This document shows positions 1 to 12,141 of a stretch of 64,000 bases of DNA, in pieces. A program made the position numbers and the translations under genes. This DNA is from Ustulina deusta (lineage: Eukaryota > Ascomycota > Sordariomycetes > Xylariales > Xylariaceae). Under the pieces are notes generated by a model, which worked only from the letters and a program-made list of their open reading frames with translations, did not search any database and was not told the origin of the DNA. The stretch covers positions 558,001 through 622,000 of the forward strand of contig JAJNNX010000014.1 in assembly GCA_023159155.1 (NCBI GenBank). The letters run 5' to 3'. How positions within the stretch are numbered: position 1 is the first letter of the stretch; every line of letters begins with the position of its first letter.

Positions 1-3000
1 TAGTATATAAAAACCTATTATATTACTAGTTCTGAAAATAAATATTAAAAAAGCAACTGTAAACTTATTAGTAATAGTTGTTTTTTTATATTATATAAGT
101 ATTAAATATATTACTTATATATTATAGCTGGTATAATATTAATAGGTTGGGCTAACCTGCTTTATTATAAAATAATATAGCAAAAACTATAAAACTTGCT
201 AAATTCTTTTATAACTTTAAGCAAAATTATAAAGTAAATATAGCATTAAATGTTAAAACAACTGTTTTAAGTAAAGAGAATGCTTTAATAAATCTTGTAA
301 AATATATAGATTTTTTATTGCTATTTAGACTAGAACATGCCTTAAACTATAACTAGAAAGAGAGTTTATTATTTTAAAAGCAGTTTAAATGCTTTAACCC
401 TAAGTATAACAAGCTTAAATAAGCAAAACCAAAATATTTAAAGCAATACTTATTAATATATTATGCTTTATTATTTTTTAAAAAGTTTTAATTAAATAAA
501 CTTCTAAATATTATAACTTAGACTAAGTTTGCTTTTTTTGCTTTTTTTATAACAAGTTATTTAATCGCTAAAATAATTAGCTTAATTATTTCTATAAATA
601 TACTTATAAAAAAAATAAACAATTTTAGATTAAGTTTTATTTAAAAGCTAAAATTATTTTGAATGGTTCTGTAAGGTTTAGGGACCCACTGCACAACTTA
701 CCCTTCTACAACATTATAATCATAGGCGCACACACACAACAAATATGCAGCAAATTTGTTCCGCCTGCCGCCCTAATTGCTAAGGCTTAAAAACTAAAGG
801 AAACAGCAATAAAGGATTGTTAGGGGTTAAATTTTGTTATTTAATGCGTTGTTTTTTATTTGCTTTATATTTTAGCAGTGGGCAGTTTACAACTAGCTTT
901 TGAAGCAGCAATATATTAAACTATCTATTAGCGCTCTAATAATAGCTTTGATCCGAAAGCTAGCCAAAAAAGGCTTACGCTCCCCCTAATACATGCGTAC
1001 CCCCTACTTGTGGAGTGCTTTATTATATGCTATAGAATAAGCAAAAAATATAAAAATATTTAAAACAAAACAAAATTCAAGTAATACTAATTTTATAACT
1101 AAAAATAAAAGCTTTTTTTTTGCTATATTTATATAATAATAAATCTTTTTTATATTTAATTATTTATTTAGTCTAATTTTTTAGCTATTAACTTAAGACT
1201 ACTTTATACTATTAATATATTTATTAATCAACTACTATTTGGATTTTTATTTCTGCATAGTAGTAGGAGCGCTCGCAAGCTTCCCTAATGCACCCCTGCT
1301 ACCCCGCAGCTTTCTCTGGCCTTATATTCTGCAGTCCAGGAAGCACAAAGGAATAGCAGGCAACAATATATTAGAACCGGACCCCGATTATTAGTTCTTT
1401 AAAAAGACTATCTTATTTATAACTATTATTGCTATATAATCTTATAAAGATTTGATTTAACTAAAGTAATAAAATGCTATTATACTTTAAATAACTTTTA
1501 AAATAACAAAAGAAATTTAATAGTAAACAATAAGCTTAAGCCGGCCTAGTTAAAAGTTGCTTATATCTTACCACACTTTTTTACTAAAATAAATTAAAAA
1601 AGCAAATTAATATATATTTTTTGTTCTGCTTATTTTTTAAGCTAAAATTTCTTTTTAAAATACTTCTAAATAATTTATATTTATAATACTTAATATATTT
1701 AATATTAGTATTACAGAACTTATTTAAAGCCTTAAAATTAACAAGCTATATAATATTTTTATTTTTATTTATAACTTTTATTAATAATTTAGCAATTTTT
1801 AAATATACTTTAAGCTTATTTTTAACTAAAATTATATTTATATAATTAAAATATATATTTTTAAAAATTATTCTTTTTAATAATTAGTATTTTTTATAAC
1901 TTATAAGCTATATTTTATTTTTAAGCAAACAATTAAGCTTTTAATACTTTGATTGCTAGCAATTTATTATATTATTATATATATTTTATATTTTTTAAAA
2001 GCTAGCAAATATATTAATAAAATCTATTATAATATAAAAAAACATAGTATATAAATAAATAAATCTATATTACTAGGTTGCTTTATATCTTTTGTTATTA
2101 GTAAACAGAGCTTTTTTGTTTATATTTAAAAAATAAAACAATAAAAAGCAGCTTTAAAAATAGTATAACTAAAAAGGTTTCCTAAAAAAATCTTAAACCT
2201 TTAAATATAACCTAATTAAAATAATTTAATATTTATATTATAATTCTAAAAACTAGCATAATAGGTTTTATAAAAATAATATTAAATATTTAAGTTTAAT
2301 TTTTTATATAATAATAAAATCTTTTTATATATTTAGTTATTTTTTAAGCTAAGTTTTTTAGCTATTAATCTTACTTAAAATTCTTATTTATATTAGCTAT
2401 TAACTAAAATCTTATTTTATTTAATAAAAAAAGCCCTTTAAAATATCTTAAATAAACCTTAATTAGCTTGTTTATTATTACTACAACCTAAAAAAACTTT
2501 TAATATAACTACCTTTACTTCTTAAATAATATAAAACAAATCTACCTTAAAAATCTATCAAACTATTATTTATAAGCTTAAGCTTATTGCTTATTTCTTT
2601 ATGTTTTTTTTTATTTTTTATGCGTTATTATAAAAAAAACCCAAAATTCTTACATAATAATACTTTTAAAAACCTACTAGTTCCTAATTAATCTATAAAA
2701 TACTATTAGAAAATTAATCAGGTTTTAAATAAATTACTAAAAATTCATAATCTCAATTCTAATATATAAAACTAATTTTATAAGCTAAATATTCTAAAAA
2801 ATCTAGTTTATACTAATCCTATAGCTTATAAAAATATACTAAATTTTATATATTATTAAAATAGCTTAAAAATTAAGTTTTTCTAAAACTAAAAACTAAA
2901 TAATAAACTATAAAACTATAAATCCTTATTATTAAGCAATCTAGATTTAAAACTTACAAAATATTTTTAGCTACTATATTAAACTATATCTAGCTATCTT

Positions 3001-6000
3001 TACTATAAGCCTAACTATAAAACTTCTAATACTTATAATTTAAAACTTTAAACTTTAAGTTCAAACATAAATAAGCTAAAATAAAATTATTTATATTAGC
3101 AAAATATAAAAACTTATCCTAGAATTCCTTTAAATATAAATTAGTTATAATATAATATATAATAAAAAATAATTATATATTAAAAGCACTTTTTAAAACT
3201 TTTTAAATCAATTAGCTGCTTATATAGCATTTCTATATATTTAAAAAATTTTAACAAAATAACATACATTTTTAACGCTTTTATATACTTAGCAAGCTTC
3301 AAATTATAATAAGCTATACTATTATTAGCTTTAAAGCTTTTATTGCTACAAATAATTCTCTATTAAATAAAACAAATAAAAAAACCAAAATCTTACTTTT
3401 TAAATATAAAATAGTAGCAATAAATCTTATAATAATATATTATATTATTTAAAAAACTACTTAAAAAATTAAATATCTAATAGCTAAACTAAAATAAAAA
3501 AAACAAAAAAATAAATTATTAAACATATTATCTACTTAATATAAAAATAAGCAAATAAAAAATAATATATTAAAAGTTAAATAAAAAAATATAAAATAAA
3601 AATAAAAAATAAAAAAAATAAGTATAATCACCCCTTTTTATACTATAGCTTTTATAGCATAGAAATTCTGCTTTATTTGCGGTTAATTATCTTAAGTTTC
3701 CTAAAATAAATGCTATACTAATAATAAAGCAATATTGCAGTATTTTTTATATATAACTATAATAGAAGACCTGCCTAGCCTTTCAAACTATTTAACTTAT
3801 TTTAAAAAAATACGCTTCTATACTAGATATTTAAACAATTATATTTAATACTTTATATATACTAAGCATAATATAGAACATTAGATTTTGCTACCGACCT
3901 TTTTTTTTAAACCTTTTACTAAGATCGGTTAAGTTGCTTTGTTTAAGCTAATAATTAAAAGCTTTTTATTCCGTATATAACGGACTATACTAGTAGCTCT
4001 TATAGCTTAAAAAAAAAATCAAATAAAACCTAACTTATTTATAAAAAAAGCATTCTGTTTTGCTAGTAATTGTTTATAGATCTAAGCTAGCTTTTCTTTT
4101 AAGCCTAGTTTAATATGTTTAAATATTTACTATATTTAACTAAAATAAAACAATAAACTATTTTAGCTTTATTCTAATTTTTTTAGTTTATTAAATAAAG
4201 AGCTATAAATAGGTTATAGCTATTTTATATATAGGTATACTTATAGCGCTTTATTTATGCTATCTAACCCTATTTATAGCTGCTTATCTACTACTTAGTC
4301 AAACTATTAAAAAATAGCCTATTAAGCTTTTATTATATAGACTATACTTAGCTACAGATTAATAATATAACCGTGCTACTTAGCTATCTAAAAATCTACT
4401 AAAAAGTGATATAGCTAGTTCTGCAGCTTTAAAAAAAGCGTTTAATAGAACAGCTGCTCCTTAAAAAACTTAGTTGCAATATTAGCGGCCTTATCTTATT
4501 ATTAATTATATAAAACAATACTAAAAGTTGCTTAGGACTTTTCCCTTAAATTTGACCCCTTTATAAATTAGGGCACCTAGATTTAATAGGTTGCCTCCTA
4601 TCTAAGCCCTTAGAACTTTCGCATAATTTATAATACTTATATTAACGCTTAACTCCTTAAATATATTAAACTAAGTTAGATCCTTAATATAACATATTTA
4701 TTAATGCTATAGTTATATAAAAAAAAAGGGCAAGACTTCCTAGACTGTTTTATTTTTTGACTTGTTCCCTTAATAGTAGTAAATAAAGATAAGCGCTAAT
4801 ACTTAGCCCCTTAAAAACCGAATTCTAGAACTAAGTCGGTCCTAGAATTACTGTTGTATATAGGGAATCTTTCTATATACTTTGCTAATCTATAGTTATA
4901 TTTATAAATTAAATTAGATTTTGTTATAGAATATATAGCACCCTAGTTTATATTTTTTATATATATAGACACCTCGCTTTATACTTTTTTGCAACTTATA
5001 TATTACAATTTATTTTATTATTATTTTTGTTTAATTTTATATTTTTTTAAATATTAAGCAACTTATTTAACCTTGCTTTTACTAATAGCAAATATTATAA
5101 TATAAATATATTTAAAAAACTTATATATTATATTATTTTTTAAAAACTTAAAACTATTAAACTAAACAGCTTATATTAAATTAAAGTTTTATGAACTACT
5201 AATAATCTTAAAATTGCTAGTTTTATTTTTTAATATATAAAAAATAACTATATAAAATATAAATATATTATAAGCTAATCTATTAATTAAATATAATTAG
5301 TAATCTATAGAGTTTTTTTTTATATGCTATATAATACTAAGAATTTAAACAAGCTAGTATATAATTATAAAGATTAGTTTAGCTTAGGCTAAAAAATCTT
5401 ATTTTAAGTAAAGCTTGTAATAATTTTAAATATTATATATATTAATTTTATAGAGCTATTTTATTATATTTATAATAGATCTATTAAAAAATCGCAAACT
5501 ATAGTTTATAATAAATATAAATATATAAGTTTTATTTTTTATTTTTACTAGTTTTTTAGGTTATTTTATTTATTTAATTAATTATATATATAGATTATTT
5601 ATAAAAATTGCTTTTTTATAAAATAAAAAAGGTTTTATAACTTTTTTAAGTATAAAATCTTTTATTTCTAAGGTTTAATTAGAATTTATAGTATTTCTAA
5701 CTTTTATAACATTTGTTATAATATATTACAAAAACTAATAAAACTATAAAGTTGTGGTATATAACTATTTATTTTAATTTGGCTTGTTTTTTAATAGAAG
5801 CATAGAATATTTTTTTTATAAAAGCTGTTTATTATTTTTATAAAAGTACTAAAACTAAGCTTGCTTAATATATTATTAAAAATGCTGTAATAAAGATACT
5901 TATAGTATTATTAACTATTATTGTTTTTTTTAATTGGAGTAATGTCTAGAGTAGTAGAATAGTTTGCTTATGACTAACTAAAACATTTAATGAGCTAATT

Positions 6001-6155
6001 AATATAGTGAACTTAGGAAGCGTATAAATAAATATTTGCTTTATAAGTTCTTAACTTATATATAAAGGATATAATCTTATTTGGTATATTAATAAAATAA
6101 GTATTTAAGGATAGACCTATGCGGATATAAGGGCCTTATATATGTTTATTTTATT
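1..6155. other. AT-rich RIP-degraded block, left end
   Basis: Extremely A/T-rich DNA dominated by TpA steps, with no open frame longer than a few dozen codons. Slightly GC-richer islands lie at about 661-800, 955-1020 and 1255-1410. The 1255-1410 island reads open on the plus strand for about 27 codons before TAG codons appear, so it may be a coding scrap, but no family is recognisable. The pattern fits old repeats mutated by repeat-induced point mutation. No RNA gene, promoter or intact gene could be supported. Confidence 0.8.
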
Positions 6156-6535
6156 ATGCACGGGCCACAAGGCCAAACCTATGGCCTTGTGGCCCGTGCC
6201 CCAAGGAGGCAATCTAGTTATTACCACCCAACTATTCATCTTTTCTCTACATACCCTAGATCATTTGCGATAGATAGCCCATTCGATGCGCTCGGCTTTG
6301 ACCCTGGCATTTATACCAAACAACAAATCCAGAGGGCTTTTATGAAAGCTTTGCTTATCTGCCACCCTGATAAAAGGAGCCATTACTAGCTTTCCAGCAA
6401 TCGTTGGCCGATAGTGGACCATTTATAATCAGCTGGGAGTCGCTTGTACGATAATTGTAAAGCTGCATTTGAGTATTTTTTATTGTTCCCACGGACCTTC
6501 TTTCCGGAGTCATAGTCCATCCTTTAGGCTCCGCT
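6156..6535 (+). pseudogene. J-domain (DnaJ-like) protein relic
   Basis: An ATG at 6156 opens 77 codons, ending at a TAG. Residues about 42-73 look like a J domain: PFDALGFDPG, then a helix II-like stretch (QQIQRAFMKALLICHPDK) ending in the diagnostic HPD. J domains stimulate Hsp70 ATPase through this HPD. After the TAG the same frame continues sensibly (LSSNRWPIVDHL) with further TAA/TAG stops, as expected if Gln or Trp codons were lost to RIP, so the original domain was longer. No Hsp70-partner or membrane part is seen. The first ~15 codons lie inside a perfect palindrome, so the true N-terminus is doubtful and may be fused to a transposon end. The J-domain assignment is fairly secure; the wider protein is unknown. 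Confidence 0.6.
6158..6199. repeat. perfect 17-bp-arm palindrome with 8-nt loop
   Basis: The arms at 6158-6174 and 6183-6199 are exact reverse complements, GC-rich, around the loop 6175-6182. This GC-rich hairpin sits exactly where AT-rich DNA gives way to the J-domain island. A CTAG followed by T lies 14 nt downstream (6214-6217), which loosely recalls a Helitron 3' end. That reading is inference only. Confidence 0.9.
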
Positions 6536-6639
6536 AAAAGTGGCCTATATCCTACTATAGCTAACTATAACGGGTTTAGTTTGGAGCCTAAATATAGATT
6601 TTTGAATTCTAAGCTTTTTAGCGCGCGGCTTATATCTAG

Positions 6640-7569
6640 TTAATACAGACCCTAGGTTAGCCTAATGTGCAATTTAGATTGTTTCTTTTTATTATTTTCT
6701 TTATAAGCAAGCGTGCATATCTAGTACTACCGTATTAACACCCTTGCCCGGCTTATTTTTTTTTTTCTCTATTTCTTATTCTATTTAGTATAAAGCATCT
6801 AATCTAGCTAAAGCATTTATAAAACTAATAATTATATTACTATTTAAAAAAAAAAATTAATATAGATAGTATTTCTTAGTTCTTATGCTATTTATAAACT
6901 TTAATAATTTAATAGACTTAAAATCTTTAAATTAGTTTTTTAAGATCTGTTTCTAGCCTAAAAATAATAAATATTATATAATAGTATATATTTGTTTTTA
7001 GGGCTAAGATTATAGCTTTAGTTCTATAAAAATTACTAATACTATTTAACTTTTTTATTATATTGCAACTATATTGTTTGTTTTTAAAACATATTACTTA
7101 TTTTTTATTAATTAACTAGCAATATTAGCTAGCTATTACTTAATCTTATGTAGTTCTTGTTTTTTTATACTTGTTTATTAATATTATTGTTTTTTTTTTT
7201 TTAAATAGCACAAGCTTAATATAAGCTTACTTAGCTATGCTTACTATAATTAATATTGCTTTATTATTTTTTATTAAATATATAAACACTTTAAATAATT
7301 ATTTAGGCTTTTTTATAGCAGCAATACTATATACCTTTATTTATATAAATATTATATTAATACTTTAGTTCTAGTTTAAATATATTATATATTCTAGTTT
7401 AATAATAAATTAATATAATAAAAACTTATATTCCTAGCTAACATTAGTATTAAAAGCTTTTAAAGCTTTACTAAATATTTTTATTCTTTTTATTATTAGC
7501 TTTTTTACTAAAGTATACTACTAGGTTTATAAGCTTTTTAGGTTTATTATGCTTAGTAGTATCCTGTGG
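6640..7569. other. AT-rich RIP-degraded spacer
   Basis: Featureless A/T-rich sequence with long T and A runs between the J-domain island and the first LTR element. I see no open frame, repeat pair or RNA gene in it. Confidence 0.75.
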
Positions 7570-7574
7570 CATTT

Positions 7575-7769
7575 TATTAGGTGAGGCCAGGGGGGGTCAG
7601 AATATTAGAGTAGAATGGGTTATATTAGGTATGGAAGGGAATATTCTGGCTCCGCCAGAATATTAGCTATGGAGTGTGGGATGTGTGGGGCTAGGTCTGG
7701 TCCATGCGGCTAGGGCCTATGGGGCTGGTAGGTATGGCTAGGGCGTACCCCCCCTACCCAACTGTATCA
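7575..7769. repeat. left 195-bp LTR of the hairpin-array element
   Basis: Direct repeat of 8955-9149, outer flank CATTT. It carries TATTAGG at one end and TATCA at the other. This copy keeps more G residues than its partner. Confidence 0.8.
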
Positions 7770-7885
7770 GAATGCCGGAACAACAACAAAGCCTTACTGC
7801 CCTCAGTAAGTCCACCAATTCCTTCAATAGCCTCAGTCTCTAATATAGCCTTTATATTCGTACAAGGGGTATAGCCCGGCTATAG

Positions 7886-8330
7886 CCTTCGCAAGGGGGC
7901 TAGGTCGAAGGTCTATAGGTAGGTCTGTATATAAAGTCTTCGCGGGGGGTCTAGGTCGAAGATCTAGCTATATAGGTTGGTCTTGGCTATACAGCCTTTG
8001 TATTCGTACAATGGGTGGCCATATAGGTTGGCCGTAGCCTTCGCAGGTGGGCTAGGTCGAAGGTCTATATATATTAGCTATTGCCTTCGCGAATGGACTG
8101 GGTCGAAGGTCTATAGGGGTAGCCTAGCCATATGGGTGTCTGTTAGTATAGCTAGCTAGGTTGGTATAGCTTTCGCGAGTAGACTTGGTCGAAGGTCTAT
8201 ATAAATAGCCAAGCCATATAGGTAGGTCTGTTTGTATAGCTGGCTAGATTAGAAGATCTAGGCTAGGTTGTAGGTCTAGCTATATAGCTAGTTGGTTGGT
8301 ATGGCCTTTGCAGGTGGGCTAGGTTAAAGG
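7886..8330. repeat. array 1: six CCTTCGC...CGAAGG hairpin units
   Basis: Six copies of a ~26-bp core begin at about 7886, 7936, 8038, 8084, 8169 and 8305. Each starts CCTTCGC, has a variable GC-rich centre containing GCTAGGTC-like sequence, and ends CGAAGG, so each unit can fold on itself. Spacing is irregular (roughly 40-140 bp start to start) and is filled with related TATAGGTAGGTCT-like sequence. The first arm (CTTCG) and the matching arm (CGAAG) are conserved together in most units. Confidence 0.75.
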
Positions 8331-8465
8331 TCTATATTGCAGCCGCAACAGCGTTTTAAAACTAAACAACCTTGTTTAAACAGATCAATAACAAACAACC
8401 AGTTAAAGTGTTATATTAATTAGTTCGAGTATATTTGGCTCGACTGGTCGGATGGTCCCTTAATA

Positions 8466-8896
8466 TAGCGTACGTACCGGGCTAGGTGTACTAGGTCGAA
8501 CGGACTTGCGTATAGCCCATGTACTGTTCTATATTTCGGACTCCAATTCGGACTTCGTACAGCATTGTACTATTTCGAATACGGACTGCGTACGGCTAAT
8601 GTACTGGTCCAGACTTGCGTACGGCTAATATACTAGGTCTAACAGACTTGCATATATAGCTAATTGTACTAGGTCTATAACGGACTTGCGTACGGCCGGT
8701 ACTGTTCCTTGAACTGCGTACGGCTTATGTACTAGGTCAAATATGGAGGGCTCTCTAATTCGGACTTACGTACGGCCTGGTGTACTGGTCCAGACTTGCA
8801 TATATGGCTAATTGTACTGGTCTAACAGACTTGCGTACAGCTAACATACTAAGTCCTTGAACGGACTTACGTACAGCAATTGTACTGGGTCGAATA
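8466..8896. repeat. array 2: about twelve GACTTGCGTACGGC...GTACTAGGTC units
   Basis: About twelve imperfect copies of a ~30-45-bp unit: a GGACTTGCGTACGG half followed by a TAATGTACTAGGTC half. GAC and GTAC in the first half mirror GTAC and GTC in the second, so each unit is again an inverted repeat, with a sequence unrelated to array 1. Several units show GCGTACGG changed to GCATATAT, the expected C-to-T/G-to-A decay. Confidence 0.75.
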
Positions 8897-8905
8897 TAAA
8901 AAAAA

Positions 8906-8952
8906 TGGTCTAGTGGTATGGCGTTAAGCCAAATACCTGCGTAGAGGCACCA
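8906..8952 (+). other. tRNA-derived stub / primer-binding-site candidate
   Basis: Positions 8906-8916 (TGGTCTAGTGG) match the Pol III A-box consensus TRGYNNANNNG and the D-arm of common eukaryotic tRNAs. The stretch ends GGCACCA at 8952, two bases before the right LTR. On the minus strand this end reads TGGTGCC, the usual form of a primer-binding site. No B box or complete cloverleaf is present, so it is not a functional tRNA gene. Confidence 0.4.
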
Positions 8953-8954
8953 TA

Positions 8955-9149
8955 TATTAGGTAAAGCCAGGGGGGGTCAGAATATTAAAATAGAATGGGT
9001 TGTATTAGGTATAGAAAGGAATATTCTAGCTCCGCCAGAATATTAGCTATGGAGTATGGGATGTGTGGGGCTAGGTCTGGTCCATGCGGCTAGGGCCTAT
9101 AGGGCTGGTAGGTATGGCTAGGGCGTACCCCCCCTACCCAACTATATCA
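8955..9149. repeat. right 195-bp LTR of the hairpin-array element
   Basis: Same length as 7575-7769 and about 94% identical by eye. It is followed directly by the CATTT target duplication. Nearly all differences are A here against G in the left copy. Confidence 0.8.
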
Positions 9150-9154
9150 CATTT

Positions 9155-11952
9155 CTTTTTTTTATTTCTAATATCTATTATAATAAAAATTATATTTGCT
9201 ATTTTATTAAGCTTCTGCTTTTTTTTTAGTCTTATTTATATTTTTAGGGTTTAGTTCTTTAATATAAAAATAACTATTATAAATATATACCTAAATAATT
9301 TTAAAGCTTTAAAGTTTATTATTTTAATAAAGCACCTAATATATATATTATTAAATAAATATTTTTATGTTTTTATAGCAAGCTTATTCTAGTTTAGTTT
9401 TTATAGCTATTTTTTTTTAATTATATTTTTTAGTCTAGGTTTAATATAAAGGAACAACAAACTTATATTTTATATTATAAATATATTAAAAAATATAAAA
9501 GGCCTAAAAATAAAGCAAAAATTATAGCTTAATAGTTCTTATAAGCTAAACCTATATTTAGAAATATATAAAAATTTAGTTCTTGTTATATAAAAAACTA
9601 AAATTTTTAAAATATTCCCTATTGCTCTTTATATTGCTAGTAAAAAATAGCAAAACATTCAAAAAACCTAGCCTATAGCTAGATTAAATATATTAAAAGT
9701 TAAATTAAAAAAAGCTAAAAATAAACGTTCTAAATTAAAGCAAAACTATTGCTTAATAGACTAAGCTTACTTAACTTGTTTAAAAAACAAAATTATAGGT
9801 TTACGCAAAACTTTAAATACTAAAAAAGCTACGCAGAAAAGCTACTTTCAGGATCTTACGCAAAAGATTATTATTTTATAAGTTCCTAATTATAACTTCT
9901 AAACATAATAAGTTAACAAACAGATTTAACTTTTTTAAAAGCTTAATCCTATTTATATTAGTATATTTTAAGCTATATTATATAAAATCTATTGCTAATA
10001 TAATAATATACGTTATAAACTCTTGTTATTCTATAATATATATTTTTTTTACTTAAAACTACAAATCCTCTTTTTTAACCTTTGGATTATTTTATCTGCC
10101 TTTACCCTCCTGATCCTAGCAATAATATAACTATAATAAACCCCACACTTGATTTTCGGGAACTATTCTATAAAAAGCTAAATAACAAAGCATATATGCC
10201 TAAAAGCTTTACAGTTATTAGTAAGTATTTAACCAGGAAACACTATGTTTATATGCTTATAAGTTTATAGGCTGCAGGAATATAAACTTTAAAAAAACCG
10301 TACGATCTGAAATAATTAAAATAATTAGAAATAATTGCTTAGTTAAACTATTTAATATTGAATATTAACCAAAAAAATAAACTTTAGTTCTTTTAAGTAT
10401 AGAAAAAGCGGGGAAACAGGAATTCAAATTTCACCTAAGGCTGCATTTTTTAACAATTACCACACTCTTTATAGTTAGTTATATTTATTTAATTAAAAAG
10501 GGATAAACTATGCGCCTTTCTTTTATGACTTTTTGTTTTAAGCTTTAAAGGCAGTATTAATTAAACGCATAAAATATTAAGCATATATTTAAACCTTAAG
10601 CGTTGCTCTGCTTTTTTTTTTTTTAATAATTCTATTAGATTTATTTTCTAATAAAAGCATAGTATTTTAGTATTAGTGTTATATCTATTTCTATTTATAT
10701 TATTTCTTAAAAAACTAAAAAAGCTTATTATATTATTATTATATTATAGTTTTTTTAATATTATAATTAATCTAAAAAATATAATAATATAGCTAGCTTT
10801 AGTCCCTTTAAGCAGTAATATTTTTTTAAGCTTTTTAATAGGCCATTTTATATAGTTTTAAATAATATTAAAATATTTCTCAAAGTTAGTACTGCTTTAT
10901 TTCTAAGCCTTCTTTTTTTATATACTAAGTTCTTTAGTACTAAAATATAATATTATCTTTAGAATATATTTGTTATAATATATAAAAATATAACTAAATA
11001 TTTTTTTTAATTATTATATAACTTTTAGTTATTATAAATCTTTAATACTATTATTTAAAAATAGTTTAAAAAGTTTGCTATGTATAAAAAAAATAATAAT
11101 AAGTCTATATTAAAAAAATATATAATATAATCTTTAGTTATAAAAGTATATTTTGGTTTAAAGTAATAAGTAAATAATGAGCTAAAATAAAAAGAAAATA
11201 AAGAATATAACATAAGAAGTGCTAGATATAACCTTCCTTTAGTTTTTTTTTTTATAATATAGATTATTGTTTTTCCGAGCTTTAGAAATTTTAGTACTTA
11301 TATTTTTAATAAAAGGCCGCGCCTCTTAGAATTAATCCAAAACAGTTATACTATTTATTAACAAATCATTTTATAGCTTTAAATAGCCAATATAACATAA
11401 AAATATTTTTAGACCTATTAGTCTATTAGCCCTTATATAAGGCCACCCTATAGCTGCACTAAAATATATATTGCTACCTCTTAAATTAAAAGCCAAACTA
11501 CAAGTAATAATAAACCTTTATAAGCAGCAACCATATAAGAAAATTTCTATTCTAAAATAAAAAACACTTTGCCACTCTTACAAAGTTTTAAAAATAGCTA
11601 GTTAAACAATAGGCAATATTTTATAATACTATAACTAAAGCTAAGTTTTTGCTATAATCTATAATAAACTTAATAAATTCTAGAGCTTTTATTTAAGTAA
11701 TCCCTAACTACTTATTTTTTTATTATACTCCTATAATAAAACGCTTAAAGCTACTTAAGTAGCAAAAATACAAAAGCTTTACGTTAGCTTATAAAATCTA
11801 AGTTAATATATTTTTATATTTTTTTCTAATCTTAGCTTTTATTAAATTTAGATTTAGGATACTTTTAAAAAAATAGATTTAATATAAACTATAAAAACTA
11901 AAATGTTTTACTAATATAAAGACCTAAAGTAAGTTGAATAGGATATAGCTTT
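9155..11952. other. AT-rich RIP-degraded spacer with one open remnant
   Basis: A/T-rich DNA without a gene. A 62-codon open stretch (10082-10270, plus) starts with TTG rather than ATG and contains LDYFICLYPPDP and KLNNKAYMPK. It may be a coding scrap because the block around 10070-10450 is slightly GC-richer, but I recognise no family. Confidence 0.6.
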
Positions 11953-11957
11953 ATTAC

Positions 11958-12136
11958 TGTCATGCCTGGCATACTGGGACCGGTGCACACTCACTATATA
12001 TACATACCATGTCCGCACCCACTTCGATAGAGAATCTTCCTCCTACAAGCTTTAGTCTTGTAAGCCAACCTCACCGAATATACAACTTATCCCTCCATAT
12101 ATTGTACCTGACCTCGTGAACTTCCCATTCATGACA
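11958..12136. mobile_element. solo LTR, 179 bp, with 5-bp target duplication
   Basis: The segment begins TGTCATG and ends CATGACA (perfect 7-bp inverted termini, TG...CA). It is flanked on both sides by ATTAC (11953-11957 and 12137-12141), a perfect 5-bp target duplication. It is GC-richer than its surroundings and shows little RIP-type decay. A TATATATAC run near 11995 could be the LTR TATA box. No second copy or internal region is present in the window, so this is what remains after LTR-LTR recombination. The parent family is unknown. Confidence 0.85.
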
Positions 12137-12141
12137 ATTAC

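Larger units (their letters stand above)
7575..9149. mobile_element. non-autonomous LTR element (TRIM-like) with hairpin-array interior
   Basis: Two 195-bp direct repeats (7575-7769 and 8955-9149) enclose 1,185 bp. CATTT occurs immediately outside both ends (7570-7574 and 9150-9154), a 5-bp target duplication expected of LTR-element integrase. By eye the repeats differ at about 11 sites, all G/A, ten with A in the right copy, which fits RIP or simple ageing. Read on the minus strand the repeats begin TGATA and end CCTAATA, and a TGG-initial primer-binding-like stretch follows two bases after the 8955 boundary, so minus orientation is likelier. No gag or pol sequence is present. The interior consists of two arrays of short inverted-repeat units and a tRNA-like stub. 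It must have moved with borrowed proteins. Its relatives are unknown. Confidence 0.75.

Noticed and set aside
7977..8159. 60-codon plus-strand frame
   Set aside because: It starts with TTG and lies entirely within the hairpin array.
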